Shown piece after piece: positions 10,130 through 22,648 of a stretch of 64,000 bases of DNA. The DNA lies in the NCBI GenBank assembly GCA_963921195.1, contig OY992540.1:20348262-20412261 (forward strand), in the 5' to 3' direction. This stretch comes from Pegoplata infirma. Taxonomy: Eukaryota; Arthropoda; Insecta; Diptera; Anthomyiidae. Each line of letters starts with the position of its first letter. The first letter of the stretch is position 1. Below the pieces are notes generated by a model. That model saw only the letters and a list, made by a program, of their open reading frames with translations. It was not told where the DNA came from and ran no database searches. Both the position numbers and the translations under genes were made by a program.

Positions 10130-10443
10130 CTCTACTCTACCTAATATAATACCAGCTCCAATTGTACCAATACCAGCCAAAAAGAATGGTATAGATACTT
10201 GAAGTAAGATGGTTGTCCATTTCTCTTGTTTAATACCCGGTCTATTTAAGGCCATCTTCTCATCGACGTTATTTGATGCATCATGACCGCCGCCGCCACC
10301 ACCACCATCACCACCATTTCCATTGCCGCCGCCGCTGCCCGCTCCTGGATCAGGTTCTGAGGATGCTATGGACGTCGTGATGATAGAGCTTAATGAACCG
10401 GTTGTCGAATGTGGTAAACCGGACAATTTGTCATTGTCGGTGT
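10130..10443 (-). CDS. Putative SLC41-type magnesium transporter, coding exon 2
   Basis: The exon starts after a TTTTTAG acceptor at 10444-10450 and ends at a consensus donor, GAG then GTAAGT, at 10129. It supplies two bases to finish a split codon and then 104 codons, ending on a codon boundary after GRVE. The protein is low-complexity and Gly-rich (GAGSGGGNGNGGDGGGGGGG), then NRPGIKQEKWTTILLQVSIP and FFLAGIGTIGAGIILGRVE. That last segment is the first transmembrane helix of the SLC41/MgtE family (pattern PFLLAGxGxxxAG). The family moves Mg2+ across membranes, typically with ten or more helices. Family call rests on about 35 residues, so another transporter is possible; exon status is strong because phase and both splice sites agree. 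Confidence 0.75.
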
Positions 10444-11224
10444 CTAAAAATAATATGAAAAAAAAGAGTTTTTGGAAAAATAGAAATGAGAAGATTAATA
10501 AAATTTAAGTTATTTTGTATTGTCTAGAAAAATTGTTTGTTTAATAAAATGTTAGTAACAAAAATAACAATTTATCATAAATTTATGGAACATATATAAA
10601 AATTTTTTTAATTATTAATATTTAGTATTGCGATTTTTTTTTCGTTTGTGCTTAAAATTGAACATGCTAATTTTAAGTTGAAATTTATTTTTTTTTTCAA
10701 AATTTTAAACTTGAAAATATTGAAAAAAATGTGTAATTACTATTTATCAAATCAGACAATGAATTATTCACACATACACGCACTTGATGACAAAGTTTAA
10801 AAACGAAATCATAATTCTACACTCAGAGAAATAATTTATCAATTTGTAACTAAAATCAATACAATTGAATATCGGTTATCACAAATGCATAACAGTAGTC
10901 GTAACAACGTTCGGTTTTTAGAACTGACAGTTACATTTCAACGGTTTGGTAAAACTCACTAACAATTGTAACAATTTAAAGAACTGTTTTCTAAAATTTT
11001 TATCGTTTCATATATGAATAATAATTATATATGAATTAAATAATTTCATATATGAATATTAATATATTAACTTGCTGAAACGTTTTTTTTCATATAATGA
11101 AATATTTCCTTAAAATTGATGACATGGTCATCAATATCATTAAATTGATTAACATTTGCATATATTTTCTTCATCATATTACTTACAAATTGATGAAACA
11201 TTTCATCATTGTCATTTTAGATAG

Positions 11225-11660
11225 AATTTAAAGAAAAAGTTGGCAAGGGCATCTTCAGTTGAAAAAATTACGTTTTTCGACCAAAATTCATGTCCGAAGT
11301 TTTTGATCAAATCCGGCTCAAAAACTAGAAATTTTGGAAAAATATGCTGAAAAATTTATTTTTTATCCAAATTATTCCCAAAAGTTTTAAGAATGTTAAA
11401 TATGTTATCAAAGATTTTGGTCCACCAATCAGAATTTTTGAAAGAAATTCGTGTTATTATATTTTTTCTCATAATTTGGTAAAAAAATAATTTTTATGTT
11501 TAAAAATCCGCATCTGTGCACCAAAACCGCTACTTTGGAATTTTTTAAATATTTTTCTCATAATGTTCGCAAAATTCCTAATTTTTGAGACGGATTTGGT
11601 TAAAAATAAAAAAAAAATAAAAATGGGTCGAGAAACGTAATTTTTTTAAACTTTGACCGC
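11225..11660. repeat. Inverted-repeat element, ends uncertain
   Basis: AAAAAATTACGTTTTTCGACC near 11257 is mirrored by GGGTCGAGAAACGTAATTTTTT near 11622-11647, with further loose pairing inside. I could not find a clean target site duplication. Confidence 0.45.
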
Positions 11661-11811
11661 TGCACAGTGCCACATTTGGCCAATATACATAGCACGACAA
11701 AAATAAAAAAAAAAAAGTTCCCCGATTTTCATGATATGTTTGTATGTATTATAGAACATTCCTATTAGCACGGAAATAATGATATAAGAACGATAATTCT
11801 GTTCGTTACTA

Positions 11812-11940
11812 AAGGTGCATACAGACGACGCAATATTATGTACAATATTCAATTATATTGATGGTGTGTGGGTAAGATTGACCATTGTACAATCGTCAAT
11901 ATTACCCACACACCTTCAATATAATTGATAACGCAATATT
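11812..11940. mobile_element. Small hairpin MITE, right end truncated (copy 1)
   Basis: Shares over 100 bp with 51927-52080, including ACAGACGACGCAATATTATG and TATTGATGGTGTGTGGGTAA. The central GTGTGTGGGTAA...TTACCCACACAC stem is intact, but the right arm stops after ACGCAATATT instead of completing GCGTCGTCTGTAGG. Confidence 0.75.
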
Positions 11941-12213
11941 TTTCTTAAATTTGACAGTGCCGAATATTGACTGTGCCGAATATTTTAAACCCTCCAACTT
12001 TTAAACAAATTTTGCAGGGGCCTTTTTTTTTGGAAGAGTCGCAGGAAGAGGCGGCGGATGAAACCTTCACATTTATTACCAACTTGTTGTTATAAATGCC
12101 AATCGTAATCTTCTCAAATGTAAAAAATGACAATTTAAACTGTACAGATTGCAAAGTAGATTGAAATCGCAATTTACTAGATTCGAAATCCAATGTAAAC
12201 GCACTATAAATGT

Positions 12214-12641
12214 AGTAAAACTGCATTTACAGTTTTTCTTTTTGTGATCCTGCTTTCTTTTAAAATGACTTTAAAGTTTTAGAGAATTTAATTTTATAAA
12301 ATATTTTTTTAATATTTGTACTTGTCCTAGGATACCACTAATATATTAGGAAAAAGGAGGTAAGTTACGTCCTTTCAAAAATTAGTTCTTAAAAATCATT
12401 CAAAAATTTCAACAAAATAGTTTGATAAAGTTTTCAAATGATTTTATTCACATCCTTATATCCTGATATTGCAAAATAAAAAAATGTAAAAATAAGTTGA
12501 GATCCTTCTCTTGCATTTGCCATCACCAGTGTCATCCTAGGACAAGTACAAATATTTTACAAAATGTATCCTTTTAAACTTTGAAGTCCTTTTTAAAGGA
12601 GACAGGATCACGAAATGAAAAACTGTAAATGCAGTTTTACT
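12214..12641. mobile_element. Fold-back element with ~100-bp terminal inverted repeats
   Basis: The left AGTAAAACTGCATTTACAG is mirrored by CTGTAAATGCAGTTTTACT on the right. Both arms continue with a GTGATCCTG/CAGGATCAC block and an inner TTTGTACTTGTCCTAGGAT/ATCCTAGGACAAGTACAAA block. Related end fragments occur at 33095-33125 and 36060-36125. No transposase is encoded and the target site duplication is not clear. Confidence 0.7.
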
Positions 12642-12689
12642 TCACTTGATCTCTACTTTCAGACTTATATCATCCGGTTCATGTTTAAT

Positions 12690-12775
12690 ATTGACTGTCG
12701 GACGCTGTATTTAGATGCGTTACACATGGAATGACAAAGTGGTATACATACTGTGGTTGGAAGGTATACAATTTA
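12690..12775 (-). repeat. Fragment of the (GTCY)-type interspersed repeat
   Basis: Words such as GCGTTACACATGGAATGACAAAG match, inverted, the start of the longer copies at 29925 and 57290. Confidence 0.45.
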
Positions 12776-13235
12776 CCAAAAATAAGAAAACTATTTGTAA
12801 TTAATATTTTGACAAGATTCCTAAGATTGTGAAATATTTCATAGCAATTCATAGCAATAAAAGAAATTTTAGTCTAAAAAATTAAAAACAATTAACACCA
12901 CGTTTGAAAACCAGACTCCACTGGGTCCAGAGGTTTCCTAAAGACCGCAAGAGATTTTGATCCAAATTTATGGTCCGCTCCGCCTTGTCTAGTTTTCAGG
13001 AAACGGAAATTAAGGGACCCAATTGGGTCTTGAGATTTAAAAAAAAATTAATATCCCAACTCACAGTGCTTTTTTTAGATTCAAAATAAGGATTTTGAAC
13101 TAATGGCTTATGAATTTTTATTCTGAACAACATTTCTAAACTTTAATGAAAATTGGAGGGTGGCGCTATCAAAAACTAACAAGGGAGACTTCCTTTTAGT
13201 TTTTTTTTCTCAAGTTATGAAAAATTTACTAAAAT

Positions 13236-13355
13236 TAAGAAACAATTTAGTTTTAACACTTCAACATGTTTAAATACCTAAACAAGTTTAAATTTAGACA
13301 TGTTAAAGTGTTCAAACGATTTTAAAATAAATGAATGCGAATACGGTATTAAACT
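13236..13355. mobile_element. Small hairpin MITE (AAACATGTTTAA type, copy 1)
   Basis: ACTTCAACATGTTTAAATAC leads into inverted AAACAAGTTTAAATTT/AGACATGTTAAAG segments and ends AATGAATGCGAATACGGTAT. The right end matches the copy at 25415-25545. Confidence 0.55.
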
Positions 13356-13850
13356 CTTTTATACCCTCCAAAATGTAGTAAGGAGGGGGGAGGTTCGGTG
13401 AGAGTTGTTGTATAAGTAATACAATTTCATCATTATTTAAATAACATTTTTATATTCACGCCCACAAAAGGGGCAGGCACAAAAATATTAAATTTTGTTA
13501 TACCCCGGGTCCAAGTACAGGACTTTTTTTTTCTGACATAAAACAGTGTCATTTTTCAATATTAACAACTTTCAAACTAGATTTTATCTAACTACAATAC
13601 GGATACAATAACAAACTAAAAATTTCAAAAAATCTGAGACGAAAACAAGTTTACAAAATTTACAAAAATTTATATGTAGCTGGTTTAAAGGAGCATTTTT
13701 TTAATTTTCAATTTAAAAAATAGTAGTATAAAATTAACAATACAATAAAAGTCTCTCAGCTAATATATTAATTAAAATCAGAAGACTGACCACAATGAAG
13801 GCATTAATTTAGAAATATTCAAGTGTTGAATCAGCAATTAAAATAATAGT

Positions 13851-13932
13851 ATAATCATACGCCCTGATGGCCAAAAATAACTATTTGTAATACAAATTTT
13901 GTATAATATTGTACATGGGTGCGTATGATTAT
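13851..13932. mobile_element. Tiny MITE with ATAATCATACGCCC ends (copy 1)
   Basis: ATAATCATACGCCC at the left is mirrored by GGGTGCGTATGATTAT at the right, and TTGTACA lies inside. A related pair of ends (TCATACGCC and GGCGTATGA) brackets 60719-60784. Confidence 0.5.
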
Positions 13933-14063
13933 CCCTTTATATTAATAGGATCAGCGGCTGTATTTTTCATTGGAATTTTATCACAAACTCGCCAAAATCT
14001 AACATAAATCTTACAAACACGAAAAATTCTGCCTTTATTTTTAAAAAGTCTAAAAGTAAATTA

Positions 14064-14706
14064 CACAGGGCAACACTTTTTTTTTGCCCGGGTTCTGATA
14101 GCTAATTTTGGGTATTAGGGGTACGCTGATTTCAAATCTCGCTACCGTTTTTTTGGGTCAGCTCTAGTTTTCGAGATATATCCTAAGGAAACTTTGAAAA
14201 TAGGCTGTTTTTGGCATTTTTGTGAGTCTATAATTACCAACACTAGTCTTACATCCAAAAAGTGAATGAATATTTTAGGTATGTTGGATATGCTGATTCC
14301 AAAAATGCTCTTACTTTTGTTGAGTCATATTTAGTTTTTGAGATATAGCTAAAATAATATTTTTAAATTTATGACCTCTTTAAGTTTGTCTTAATATTTA
14401 TGCCCTTTTTAATAACTCGAAAACGTAAGCTGTCAGAAAAGCTAATACCAGTTTTGGAATCCTGGCATCCAATATAGTTAAGTTCGTGTTTATAACTGAG
14501 GCACTAAATTTTTTTTTTTGGAAATTATAGCCAAGCAAAATTGGTAAAAAACGCACTTTTTCGACTCTTTAACAGCGATTTGCTCGCGAACGCGAGCTGA
14601 TGGAAACAATTGGATAACAGATTCGAAATCAGCACACTAAAATCCATATAAATCAGTTGTCAAAGGTCAGGCAAATTGAAAAAGTTAAAATTTTGTCAAC
14701 CTGTGT
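14064..14706. repeat. Unclassified element with ACACAGG ends
   Basis: ACACAGGGCAACAC on the left and TTGTCAACCTGTGT on the right form imperfect inverted ends about 640 bp apart. The inside has loosely repeated TTTCGAGATATA and GCTGATTTCAAATC-type segments. A similar sequence, without these ends, is at about 59690-59850. Confidence 0.45.
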
Positions 14707-15800
14707 TATTTATTACTTTCAGTTTTTCTTAGTAGATATCACTTGCAAAAAAAAACTATATATTCTGAAGAAAGAATTATAGACGAATGTAATTGCAATT
14801 TTAGTGATGATATTGAATTTAAATTAAATAAACATTTAATTAAATGAATTAAATTTGTATTTAAATTAAACATTTGAAGGTTTAACTGATCATATAGTAA
14901 AAATAATTATTAAAAATAACAGTATAAACAAAATAATTTAAAAATTAATTGAATCTAATAAATTTGTAATTGAAAAACGAAAATTTTAATTAATTTAGAT
15001 AAACATTTACGTCAAAATTGATAAAAAAAATAAAAGCGTTTAATAACAGGTTCATTAATCGAATTTTCATACAAAATTTGTTTTATAAACCTCTTATTAG
15101 CCTCTTTTTACTTTTATGAATTTGAAGGTTAATTACTAACATAGTAACAAAATTAGTGAAAAACAATTAAAATAATTAATCAATAAAAATAATTAACTTA
15201 AAACGATAAATGTAATTAATTTAGTTTGTGTGTGGTTTGCAAAAAGTAATATTATTTAAAAATTTTATTGAATCTCATATAATTTGTGAATATAATTAAA
15301 AAATTAATTACATTAAGCAAAATTTAATTGAATATATTTTTTAATAAATATAATAATTTGCATAAATATTTAATTTATAAAAAATAAGTAATAAAATTTT
15401 CTGTGCAAACAAAAATTAAAGACTTACAAATTTGATCTGATCAATTTTATTAAATCAATTAAGTAAATAATAGAAACAATTAATAATTTTATTTAATCAA
15501 ACAAAAAATTTTATTAACAATACAATTTAAAAAAATAAATCAATTATTATATATTTAATTTAAAAACAAATTATATACAACTAATACAAACAAAATCAGA
15601 AAAATTTCCTGTGTATACAAATCCAAAAAAAAACAGGCTGCAGGCTTCATTAAAGTCAAAATAGACTTTAATAGAGCACTACAACCGAATTGGTGTTTTC
15701 ACGGTATCAGGCCATTTAGAGTGGAAATTGCAAATTAGCAAAACGTCAATAAAATTTAATAAACGTCAAATAACATTACTTTAAAAAATCTTTCTTTTTT
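14707..15800. other. Extremely AT-rich intronic stretch, nothing recognised
   Basis: Mostly A and T with TTAATT and AATTAA words; no coding signal, inverted repeats or tandem units that I can define. Around 15635-15740 composition is more normal but still unrecognised. Confidence 0.5.
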
Positions 15801-15805
15801 TTTGC

Positions 15806-16899
15806 ACAGACTCAAAAAAAAGTGAACTAAAATCTGGGAAAATTAACTCAATTTTGAGAAAAAGAGGGAATGATTTGGCTCCAAAGGTTTTAGTTCATAA
15901 TTTTCCCAAAAATAAGGAAAACAAAGTTATTTAATTTTAAGCCAATTTTAACTAGAAAATGGGAAAAATTATATTACATCTTAGTTCATTCACATTTTAG
16001 AAATAGATTGGGTCTAGACCCTGGACCCATGGGTTCGGACCCCATGGGTCCAGCCCCTGTTAATTCGGGCTTGGGTCCTATAAGGGTCCCCATAGATTTT
16101 GACCCAAAACTTGTGTCGGTTTCGCTCTACCTTGCTTAGTTTTTGAGATACGGTAATACGGGGCCTGATAGGGTCTTGAGAATCTTAAAAACTGGATAAC
16201 TCAAAAACTATTAATCGGTGGGCTTTCGGGTATTTTGCGGAAGTGTTCTACGAGTCAAGAGCTACAAAAATGCCGTTGGACCTTTTCTCGTGTTGGCAGT
16301 ATTTACCGAGATATGTGAATATATAAAATCTCGGGAATTTCAAATTTTAGATCTAATATTAGGGTCTTGAGACCCCGACAGATATGCAGAGCTAGGCTAT
16401 TCCATATTTTTCTTTGTAGTATTTCTTTTGAAAATTTCATCCGTTTCGCTCTATCTCGCTTAGTTTTCGAGACATCGCCATTTTGAATTTTTAACTAAAT
16501 TCTAAGAAGTTATTTACTAAATTCTCAGAAGTTATTAACTAAATTCTAAGAAGTACACTTCCTCATTTCAAAGAAGTGAAATTCGATGATGTTTTTTTTT
16601 AGTAAATTTTAACTAAACTTGAACTAAATTGTTTTTTAAGAAATATGGCTTAAAAATAAAGATACGTTTCTTAGATTTGTGGAAAATTTCTTTGGCAGTA
16701 AGAATTTTTTTCCTAATATTAAAAAATTCCCTTTAAAGAAAACTATGAACTAATTATAAGTAAATGAACTATAATTTTTTCCTCATAGTTAAGAAAATTT
16801 CTCATTTTTAAGTTAAATTTAACAAAATTTTAGGAAAATTCATGATAAATTTTCAAAGACATTTTCTCCTTAATTTTAGTTATGTCTTTTTTTTCAGTG
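15806..16899 (-). mobile_element. CACTG-ended non-autonomous element (copy 1, inverted)
   Basis: Reverse-complement match along its length to 60908-61986. Shared words include CTCGAAAACTAAGCGAGATAG and AAGGGTCCCC/GGGGACCC blocks, and the same order of TCTTGAGAC and ACTTCTTAGAATTTAG-like segments. The right end TTTTTCAGTG is followed by TA. The left end reads ACTCAAAAAAAAGTGAAC but seems altered by a small insertion. Confidence 0.7.
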
Positions 16900-17423
16900 T
16901 ATAATACATTTTCTAAAATTTTTGACCCCCTAAACACGAATCCGTCGTAAGAAATATTTTATCCAATGGCCTTCTCGGGATAAAGGCCCATTTATTTTTT
17001 GTGGACCATGGTCCGCTTGCAAGCCTTCAAAACCAACAAATGAACTTATATTGAAATAATACGAATTTTGCATGAAATTTTCTGTTTAAAGCGTATATGT
17101 AATACCCTGTTCTCACTTACAGCTCAAAACAGATCTCAATTCCATTTTCAACAATGTTCTAATGGCATACCTGATCGAATCAATACCAGATTTCGTGGAA
17201 TACTTGAGTAATTTTGTGAGGAATTCGAATAAAAAAATAATTGAAAGTGTTAAATTCGGCTGTGCCGAATTCTTTATATCCCCCAATATGTTAAAAAACA
17301 TACAGAAGCGTTTGGAAGGGGGGACTTTGGTGGGGCCCTCGCAAAAGTGTTTACAAATGAGTTTTGTGTGCTTTTTGCACTAAAGTTGTTAAAGCGTTTT
17401 ATTGACAACACATCTTGACCTAC

Positions 17424-18440
17424 GCCCTATCTCCACTCCCTAAGTAGGCTCCCATACAAATAACAGTTGGAGCAAATTTTATAAAAATGTAATTTTGTAT
17501 GGCAGACTACTTAGGGAGTGGAGATAGGGCGCAGGTATGTTTTAAAAAAATGTTGTAGGGTAAAAATAAATGGGGGTCGGTCTCACTAATGACCCCTCTC
17601 GGACGCACCATTGGACCGGTAGAAGCTAATTAAATAAAACATATTTACAAAAAATAAAAAAAAATTGTATGGGGACCGCCTTAACAATTAGAGATAGAGG
17701 GTAGGTGTGTTCAGAGAAAATGTTTGGACTAAAGAAATATTGTGGGGCGGTCATACATTTTGTTGCTCTAAGGGCACTATTAGGGCAGTTAGAGCGGTTG
17801 GAGCAAATTTTAAAAAATGTCGTTTTGTGTGGGAGCCCCCTTAGAAATTGGAGATAGGGTATTAGTTTGTTCCAAAGAAATGTTAAGACGTAAAAATTAA
17901 TGGGGGTCGGTCTTATAAAGGACCCCTCTATGACGCACCATTGGAGCAGTAAAAATGATTATAAGATTGAAAAGTTACAATAACATTTTTTCAAAAAATT
18001 TAAAAAAATAGTAATAATCGTTATCCCACGATCCCCCCGGGCAAAAAATTTGTAGAATCGATAGATGTTTTACACAAAAAAATTTCAAAAAAATCGAAGA
18101 GTACAAACATTTTCAAAAATGAGATTTAAATTTTAAAACTTAAAATCGCATACAAGAGTGCTTTTAAGAATTTTTTGGGATTTTTTTTTAAAAAGTACGT
18201 AAAAAAACAAAAATTTTGAAAAAAAAAAAATTGAAATTTGGACCATTATTGAAGAAGTTGTGAGTAAAAGATGTTTGAGTAAAGGAACATACTACCAATT
18301 TTTAAAAATTCGATATCTTTTGAACGGGTCATCAAAAAATCTGAAAATTTACCACGAAGGAGTTTTTGAAGGGTACTAAAAACTGTTAACAAATTGGGAA
18401 AATCTAAAAAAAAAAAAAATTTCAAAGTGTCCGATTTGAC
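17424..18440. mobile_element. Modular inverted-repeat element (copy 2)
   Basis: Closely matches 2519-3550 over the three GGTCGGTC modules (about 17573, 17743, 17902) and the right terminal arm, which ends TCCGATTTGACATGG. The left end is rearranged: an inverted module fragment (CCCTATCTCCACTCCC, 17424-17462) is joined to the direct copy in place of the normal left arm. Confidence 0.7.
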
Positions 18441-18454
18441 ATGGAATCCCCATA

Positions 18455-18845
18455 TACATACTTTATGGGGTCCCCGACCGATATTTGCATTACACACGGA
18501 GTTGGGGTTTGAACAACTTCTGGCATAAAAATGTATCATTTGCTTAACAAAAATACAAAAGGCCCTGTAAAAATGTAATTTTTTAGAGGTTGGTTTAGTT
18601 TTTCAAGGGGGGAACTACTTACACCCTATCCGGTTTTTTACATTTCCGATTAGATATATTCGTGCCATACTTCAGGAGTCTAGTTTGGACTGTATCATGC
18701 TTCCACAAACGGACGGACAGATATCGCTAGAATGTCTTAGAATCTATTATGGATTTATATATATAATATATACTTTATAGGGTTTCCGACCGATATTTCG
18801 ATACGTTACACACGGAATGATACCCCTGTGGTTGGAGGGAATAAA
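18455..18845 (-). repeat. (GTCY)-type interspersed repeat fragments
   Basis: On the minus strand, CATTCCGTGTGTAACGTATCG, ACCCTATAAAGTATATATTA and a CTGTCCGTCCG tract resemble the dipteran mini-me-like repeat seen in full at 57290-58311. A second partial head lies at 18455-18500. Confidence 0.55.
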
Positions 18846-19098
18846 AATGGTGGTAAAAATTTGACGCTCGGTTTAATAGCAGTTTTGTTAATTACCACAC
18901 TAAAAAACCTCACACTGTGAAAACCCCTAATAATTTTAATATTTATGCAAATAATTAAAGCCTTGATTGTGATTAATCTCTAATTAACAATATGTATAAA
19001 AAGTATAAATAAACAAAACTATATAAAGACGAGGAAGGATATTAAGGAAAAAAAAGAGAAGAGAATGAGAGAAAGAGAGAGAGATATGGGAAACTCAC

Positions 19099-19594
19099 CA
19101 TTTCCATAAATTGTAAATAATTTAAAATTATCATCCTGTGGTGGTAAAGTATTACGATAATTTCCCTGTGGCACACCATTTGTACTGGTGTATTCATGTG
19201 GTGTAGAGTTTAGTTTGGAATTTGTAGAAGGTGTTGGTGTTGATGGTGGTTGTTGTTGTTGTTTATTACTACTGGAATAATGTTGTTCATTTTGTGGTTC
19301 ATGTATATCTAAAGTGTGAACGTCTGATAATGATCTTCTACTTCTTAAGCTGTTACTATTACTCTGACTATTATTACTTTCATTGTTTAATAATGTGGGG
19401 TTATGTTGTATAAAACTAGAATTACTAGTGGCATGTGTGTCGGAATTATTTGGATTTGTGGTGTTATTTGGAGACGCCGTCGTAAACGCCGCCGCCGCCG
19501 GTGTAAAGGAGGTATCTTTAAGGTCATTATTATTATTAAATTCTATATGCTGCTGATCGGCTGCACTTTCAGCTTCTTTGCCGTTGAGCGACAT
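19099..19594 (-). CDS. Putative SLC41-type magnesium transporter, first coding exon
   Basis: The frame starts at ATG 19594 in a favourable AACACCATG context and runs 165 codons plus one base to a donor, AATG then GTGAGT, at 19098. The phase matches exon 2 exactly. The protein is a hydrophilic, disordered-looking N-terminal tail: MSLNGKEAESAADQQHIEFN, then runs of N, S, T and Q (NNNND, QQQQPPSTPTPS) and RSRRSLSDVHTLDIHEP, a possible phosphorylation site. No signal peptide or membrane segment is present, which fits the cytoplasmic leader of an SLC41 transporter. Identity as the same gene as 10130-10443 is inferred from strand, phase and composition; the leader alone would not identify a family. 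Confidence 0.75.
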
Positions 19595-20560
19595 GGTGTT
19601 TTTTTTTTATTAATATTTAATATTCTTTTATTAAATTATTGTATTTTAGTAAATTATTATTTATTTTATATTATTTTTTTACAATAATGTGTGATTAGTA
19701 TAAATTTATTTAAGATAATTTAAATTATTTTTGAAAATTTGCATTGTTATTGTGTGTGTTTTTATTTTTAAATAATATTAATAAAAATATATAAAAAACT
19801 TTTTGTTTTTACAAAAAACATAAAAAAATAAGTAGGAATGTTTTGTTTTTAGATAATAATACTTTTAAGTTTCGAACAAAAAATACAACAGAAAATTTTT
19901 ATAACATCACTGGGACTACGGTTTCAATACTATATACATGACAATAAGTCAATTTTAATATATTAATATTTTTTTTTTTTTAATATAAAACTTTACATTT
20001 GGTAAAAAAATTCGTATAAATAAATAAAAATTCAAACTACTAACTTTGTTTAACTAGTTTAGGGGACGAAGAAAACTAATGAAAAAAATTTTCCAATTTG
20101 AAATTTTTCAAAAATTATGACAAAAAAATAAGTAATTTCAATTTAAATTTAAGTAAATTTTAAGGAGTATCAACATATAATTTCTTTTATTCTTTTACAT
20201 TTAATATAAATTACTTTTTTGTAATTTTTAAGGTATTGACTTGTATTTGGTTGGATTTAATAATAATAATATTAAAAAGAAATAAACAAAAAAACTAAAT
20301 AAATATCACACAATTTAAATTATTTACTAGATATTTGTAGATACTACTGCTATTATTAATTAGTTATTGTTTTTTAATTATTTATATTTTTTTTGTTAAA
20401 TTATCAGCGTTTTGTTTACATGTTAATTACAAACTAAGACGTGTGTATATTTTGTGTGGAATGTAAGAAGTGTAGTTTGTGTACTTGGGGTTTGCATTAA
20501 GATTTTAACTCAATTCGGTACTTTTTAACAATTTCGAGGGCTTTAGTCACCGGACCGTTG
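19595..20560 (-). other. Probable 5' UTR or upstream sequence of the transporter exon
   Basis: Very AT-rich, with A-rich words on the sense (minus) strand directly before the ATG, as in many fly leaders. No strong splice acceptor stands out next to the ATG. Around 20400-20560 the sequence is less AT-rich and not repetitive. It could be an upstream exon or regulatory segment, but I see no defined promoter. Confidence 0.35.
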
Positions 20561-20975
20561 AGATGGCTAGAAAAAATAGATGAAAAATAGAAAAAAATAG
20601 TCGAGATGTTGATATAAAACTCTTCAAACAACAAGAGAAAAATTAAAAAAAAAAACAATGCAATTAAATCTTTGTATTAAAAAATATTAAAATTCTCCTA
20701 ACTACATAAAATAATCCTTAAAAAAATAAAAAAAAAATCATTTTACATTTCGATATTTACAACTAAAAAACATATTTTTCCAGAAAAAATGGGATTTCAA
20801 TGAAAATCCAAGTAAATCCCATTACTTTTTTGGATTTCAAATGTCAAATCCCATACAAAAAAAAAAAACTTGGATTTTGGGAAAATCGTAAAATCGCAAT
20901 TCAAAATCCCAAAAAATTTCTGCTACTTAATTGTACAACTATGGTTTTTCCCAAAATAATCATACCTAATGCTTT

Positions 20976-21596
20976 TTGCAACAAAAACTTAAATGTATAA
21001 AGACTATGCAAGAGTCAATTCTTTTTGACGTTTAAAGGTGGTGTTAGTTTTACAAATGGTATCTGGGAAAGCTGGAAATTTTGTTTACCTTTTATTTTCG
21101 TTTAATTTTGCTGGTTGTTTTGATTTAATTAAATTAATTTCTTTATTTTATTATGTATTTTTCTATTTTGTAGTGACACAACAATAATTTTCATTCATCA
21201 TTTTTAAATTTTTCAATGTTTATTTTTCGTTATTCCCAAATCGTTCGTTATTCCCAAATATTCCCAAATCGTTCCCAATCGTTATTAATAGATGGCAATC
21301 TTTTTTTGGAAAGTATTTGGGAACGATTTGGGAATAACGAAAAATAAACATTAAAAAATTTTAAAATTATGAATGAAAATTATTGTTTTGTCACTTGAAA
21401 ATAAAAAAAATACATAATAAAAAATAGAAATGAATATAATTAAATCAAAACAACCAGCAAAATTAAACGAAAAATAAAAGGTAAACAAAATTTCCAGCTT
21501 TCCCAGATAGCATTTGTAAAACTAACACCACCTTTCAACGTCAAAAAGAATTGACTCTTGCATAGTCTTTATATATTTAAGTTTTTGTTTTGCAAC
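20976..21596. mobile_element. Long fold-back element, arms of ~270 bp
   Basis: The sequence from TTGCAACAAAAACTTAAATG to about 21290 is repeated inverted on the right, ending AAGTTTTTGTTTTGCAA. Paired words include GACTATGCAAGAGTCAATTC, GGTGGTGTTAGTTTTAC, TTTCCAGCTTTCCCAGAT and AATCGTTATTCCC-type segments around a short loop. No transposase is present. Confidence 0.75.
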
Positions 21597-21599
21597 GCC

Positions 21600-22140
21600 G
21601 ATTTTTTTTATCAGCTGTTGTTGTTTTTTATAAAGTAAAACAACATTTAAAATTTATTTTTAAAAACTATTAAAAGATTAATAAAAACAATGTTTAACAA
21701 TGTTTCATTTAAAATTTAACATTGCAAATGGTAAACGCACAATTTAGTTGACCAATTTGGTCTTCCTAACAAAGAAAAACACTCAATGGTGGTGGCCCCA
21801 AACTTGGCAAAAATGTTAATTTTCCTTCATTTAAAGAAGCAGCTCTACATAAAAACACATTTTTTGATATTGTGGTCCCAACATATACTAGTGGGATTGA
21901 AAATATTGGCTCCGGCAAAGAAAAATCATTGTTTTTAGAAATATTTATAAAATTGGGTAATTTTCCCACTAACAACCCTGTACACAAATCAAAAGAAAAT
22001 ACAGAGTTAGTACAAACAAAATCCCGCTAAATGTCAAAAAAGCATATGTAAACGGTATAGATTTTAATTGGATTTGAAATCCAAATTTATAAGGATTTAA
22101 AACAAATGAGAGTGTAAAATTCGGCTGTATTTTATAACTT
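21600..22140. other. Unclassified non-coding sequence
   Basis: No feature supported. The modest open frame at 21766-21987 lacks any motif I recognise and has no start context or splice signals to support it. Confidence 0.4.
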
Positions 22141-22648
22141 CTCAACTATTTTACTAAAAACCGTTAATCCAGAAATTTTTTTCGCGCTGAGCACGAATAT
22201 CAATTTTTAAAATCGGTCGAATGGTTTCGGAGATATTGCTATTTGAAATTTGCAAAAATGGCGGCTTTTTCCATTTAAGAAAATTTTTATATAGCCTCGC
22301 AAGCTTTCATGAGCTTGACACAATCTTTGATTTAAAAATTTAAAAATTATCTCGCGATACGAATTTTTATTAATTTTGGCATGCTAAGTACGAAATTAAA
22401 AAAAAATATTCTGAAATCGGTTGAGCGGTTTTCGTGATTGAAATTAATAAAATTTAAAAAACGGAGGTTGTTTTCTAAGTTCAAGAAATTTTTGAAAAAA
22501 GTCTCAAAAATTTTTTCCATTGACTATTTTATAGAGCATGAGACAAACTTTTACTTGATTTGAGCGAAATCGCACCTCCGATCAAAGTTTAGAGTTTTTA
22601 GTGAAAGTTTTTTAAAAACCCAAAATTTTTATCGGGTTAAAATTATCG

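Larger units (their letters stand above)
10444..19098 (-). other. Intron 1 of the putative SLC41 gene (8,655 bp)
   Basis: It runs from the donor GTGAGT (19098 downward) to the acceptor AG at 10445-10444. It joins a codon split after its first base (G from exon 1, AC from exon 2, giving Asp). It is filled with inverted-repeat elements: the hairpins at 11812, 12214 and 13851, the repeat at 15806-16899, and the modular repeat at 17424-18440. There are also (GTCY)-repeat fragments near 12690 and 18455. Confidence 0.75.
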
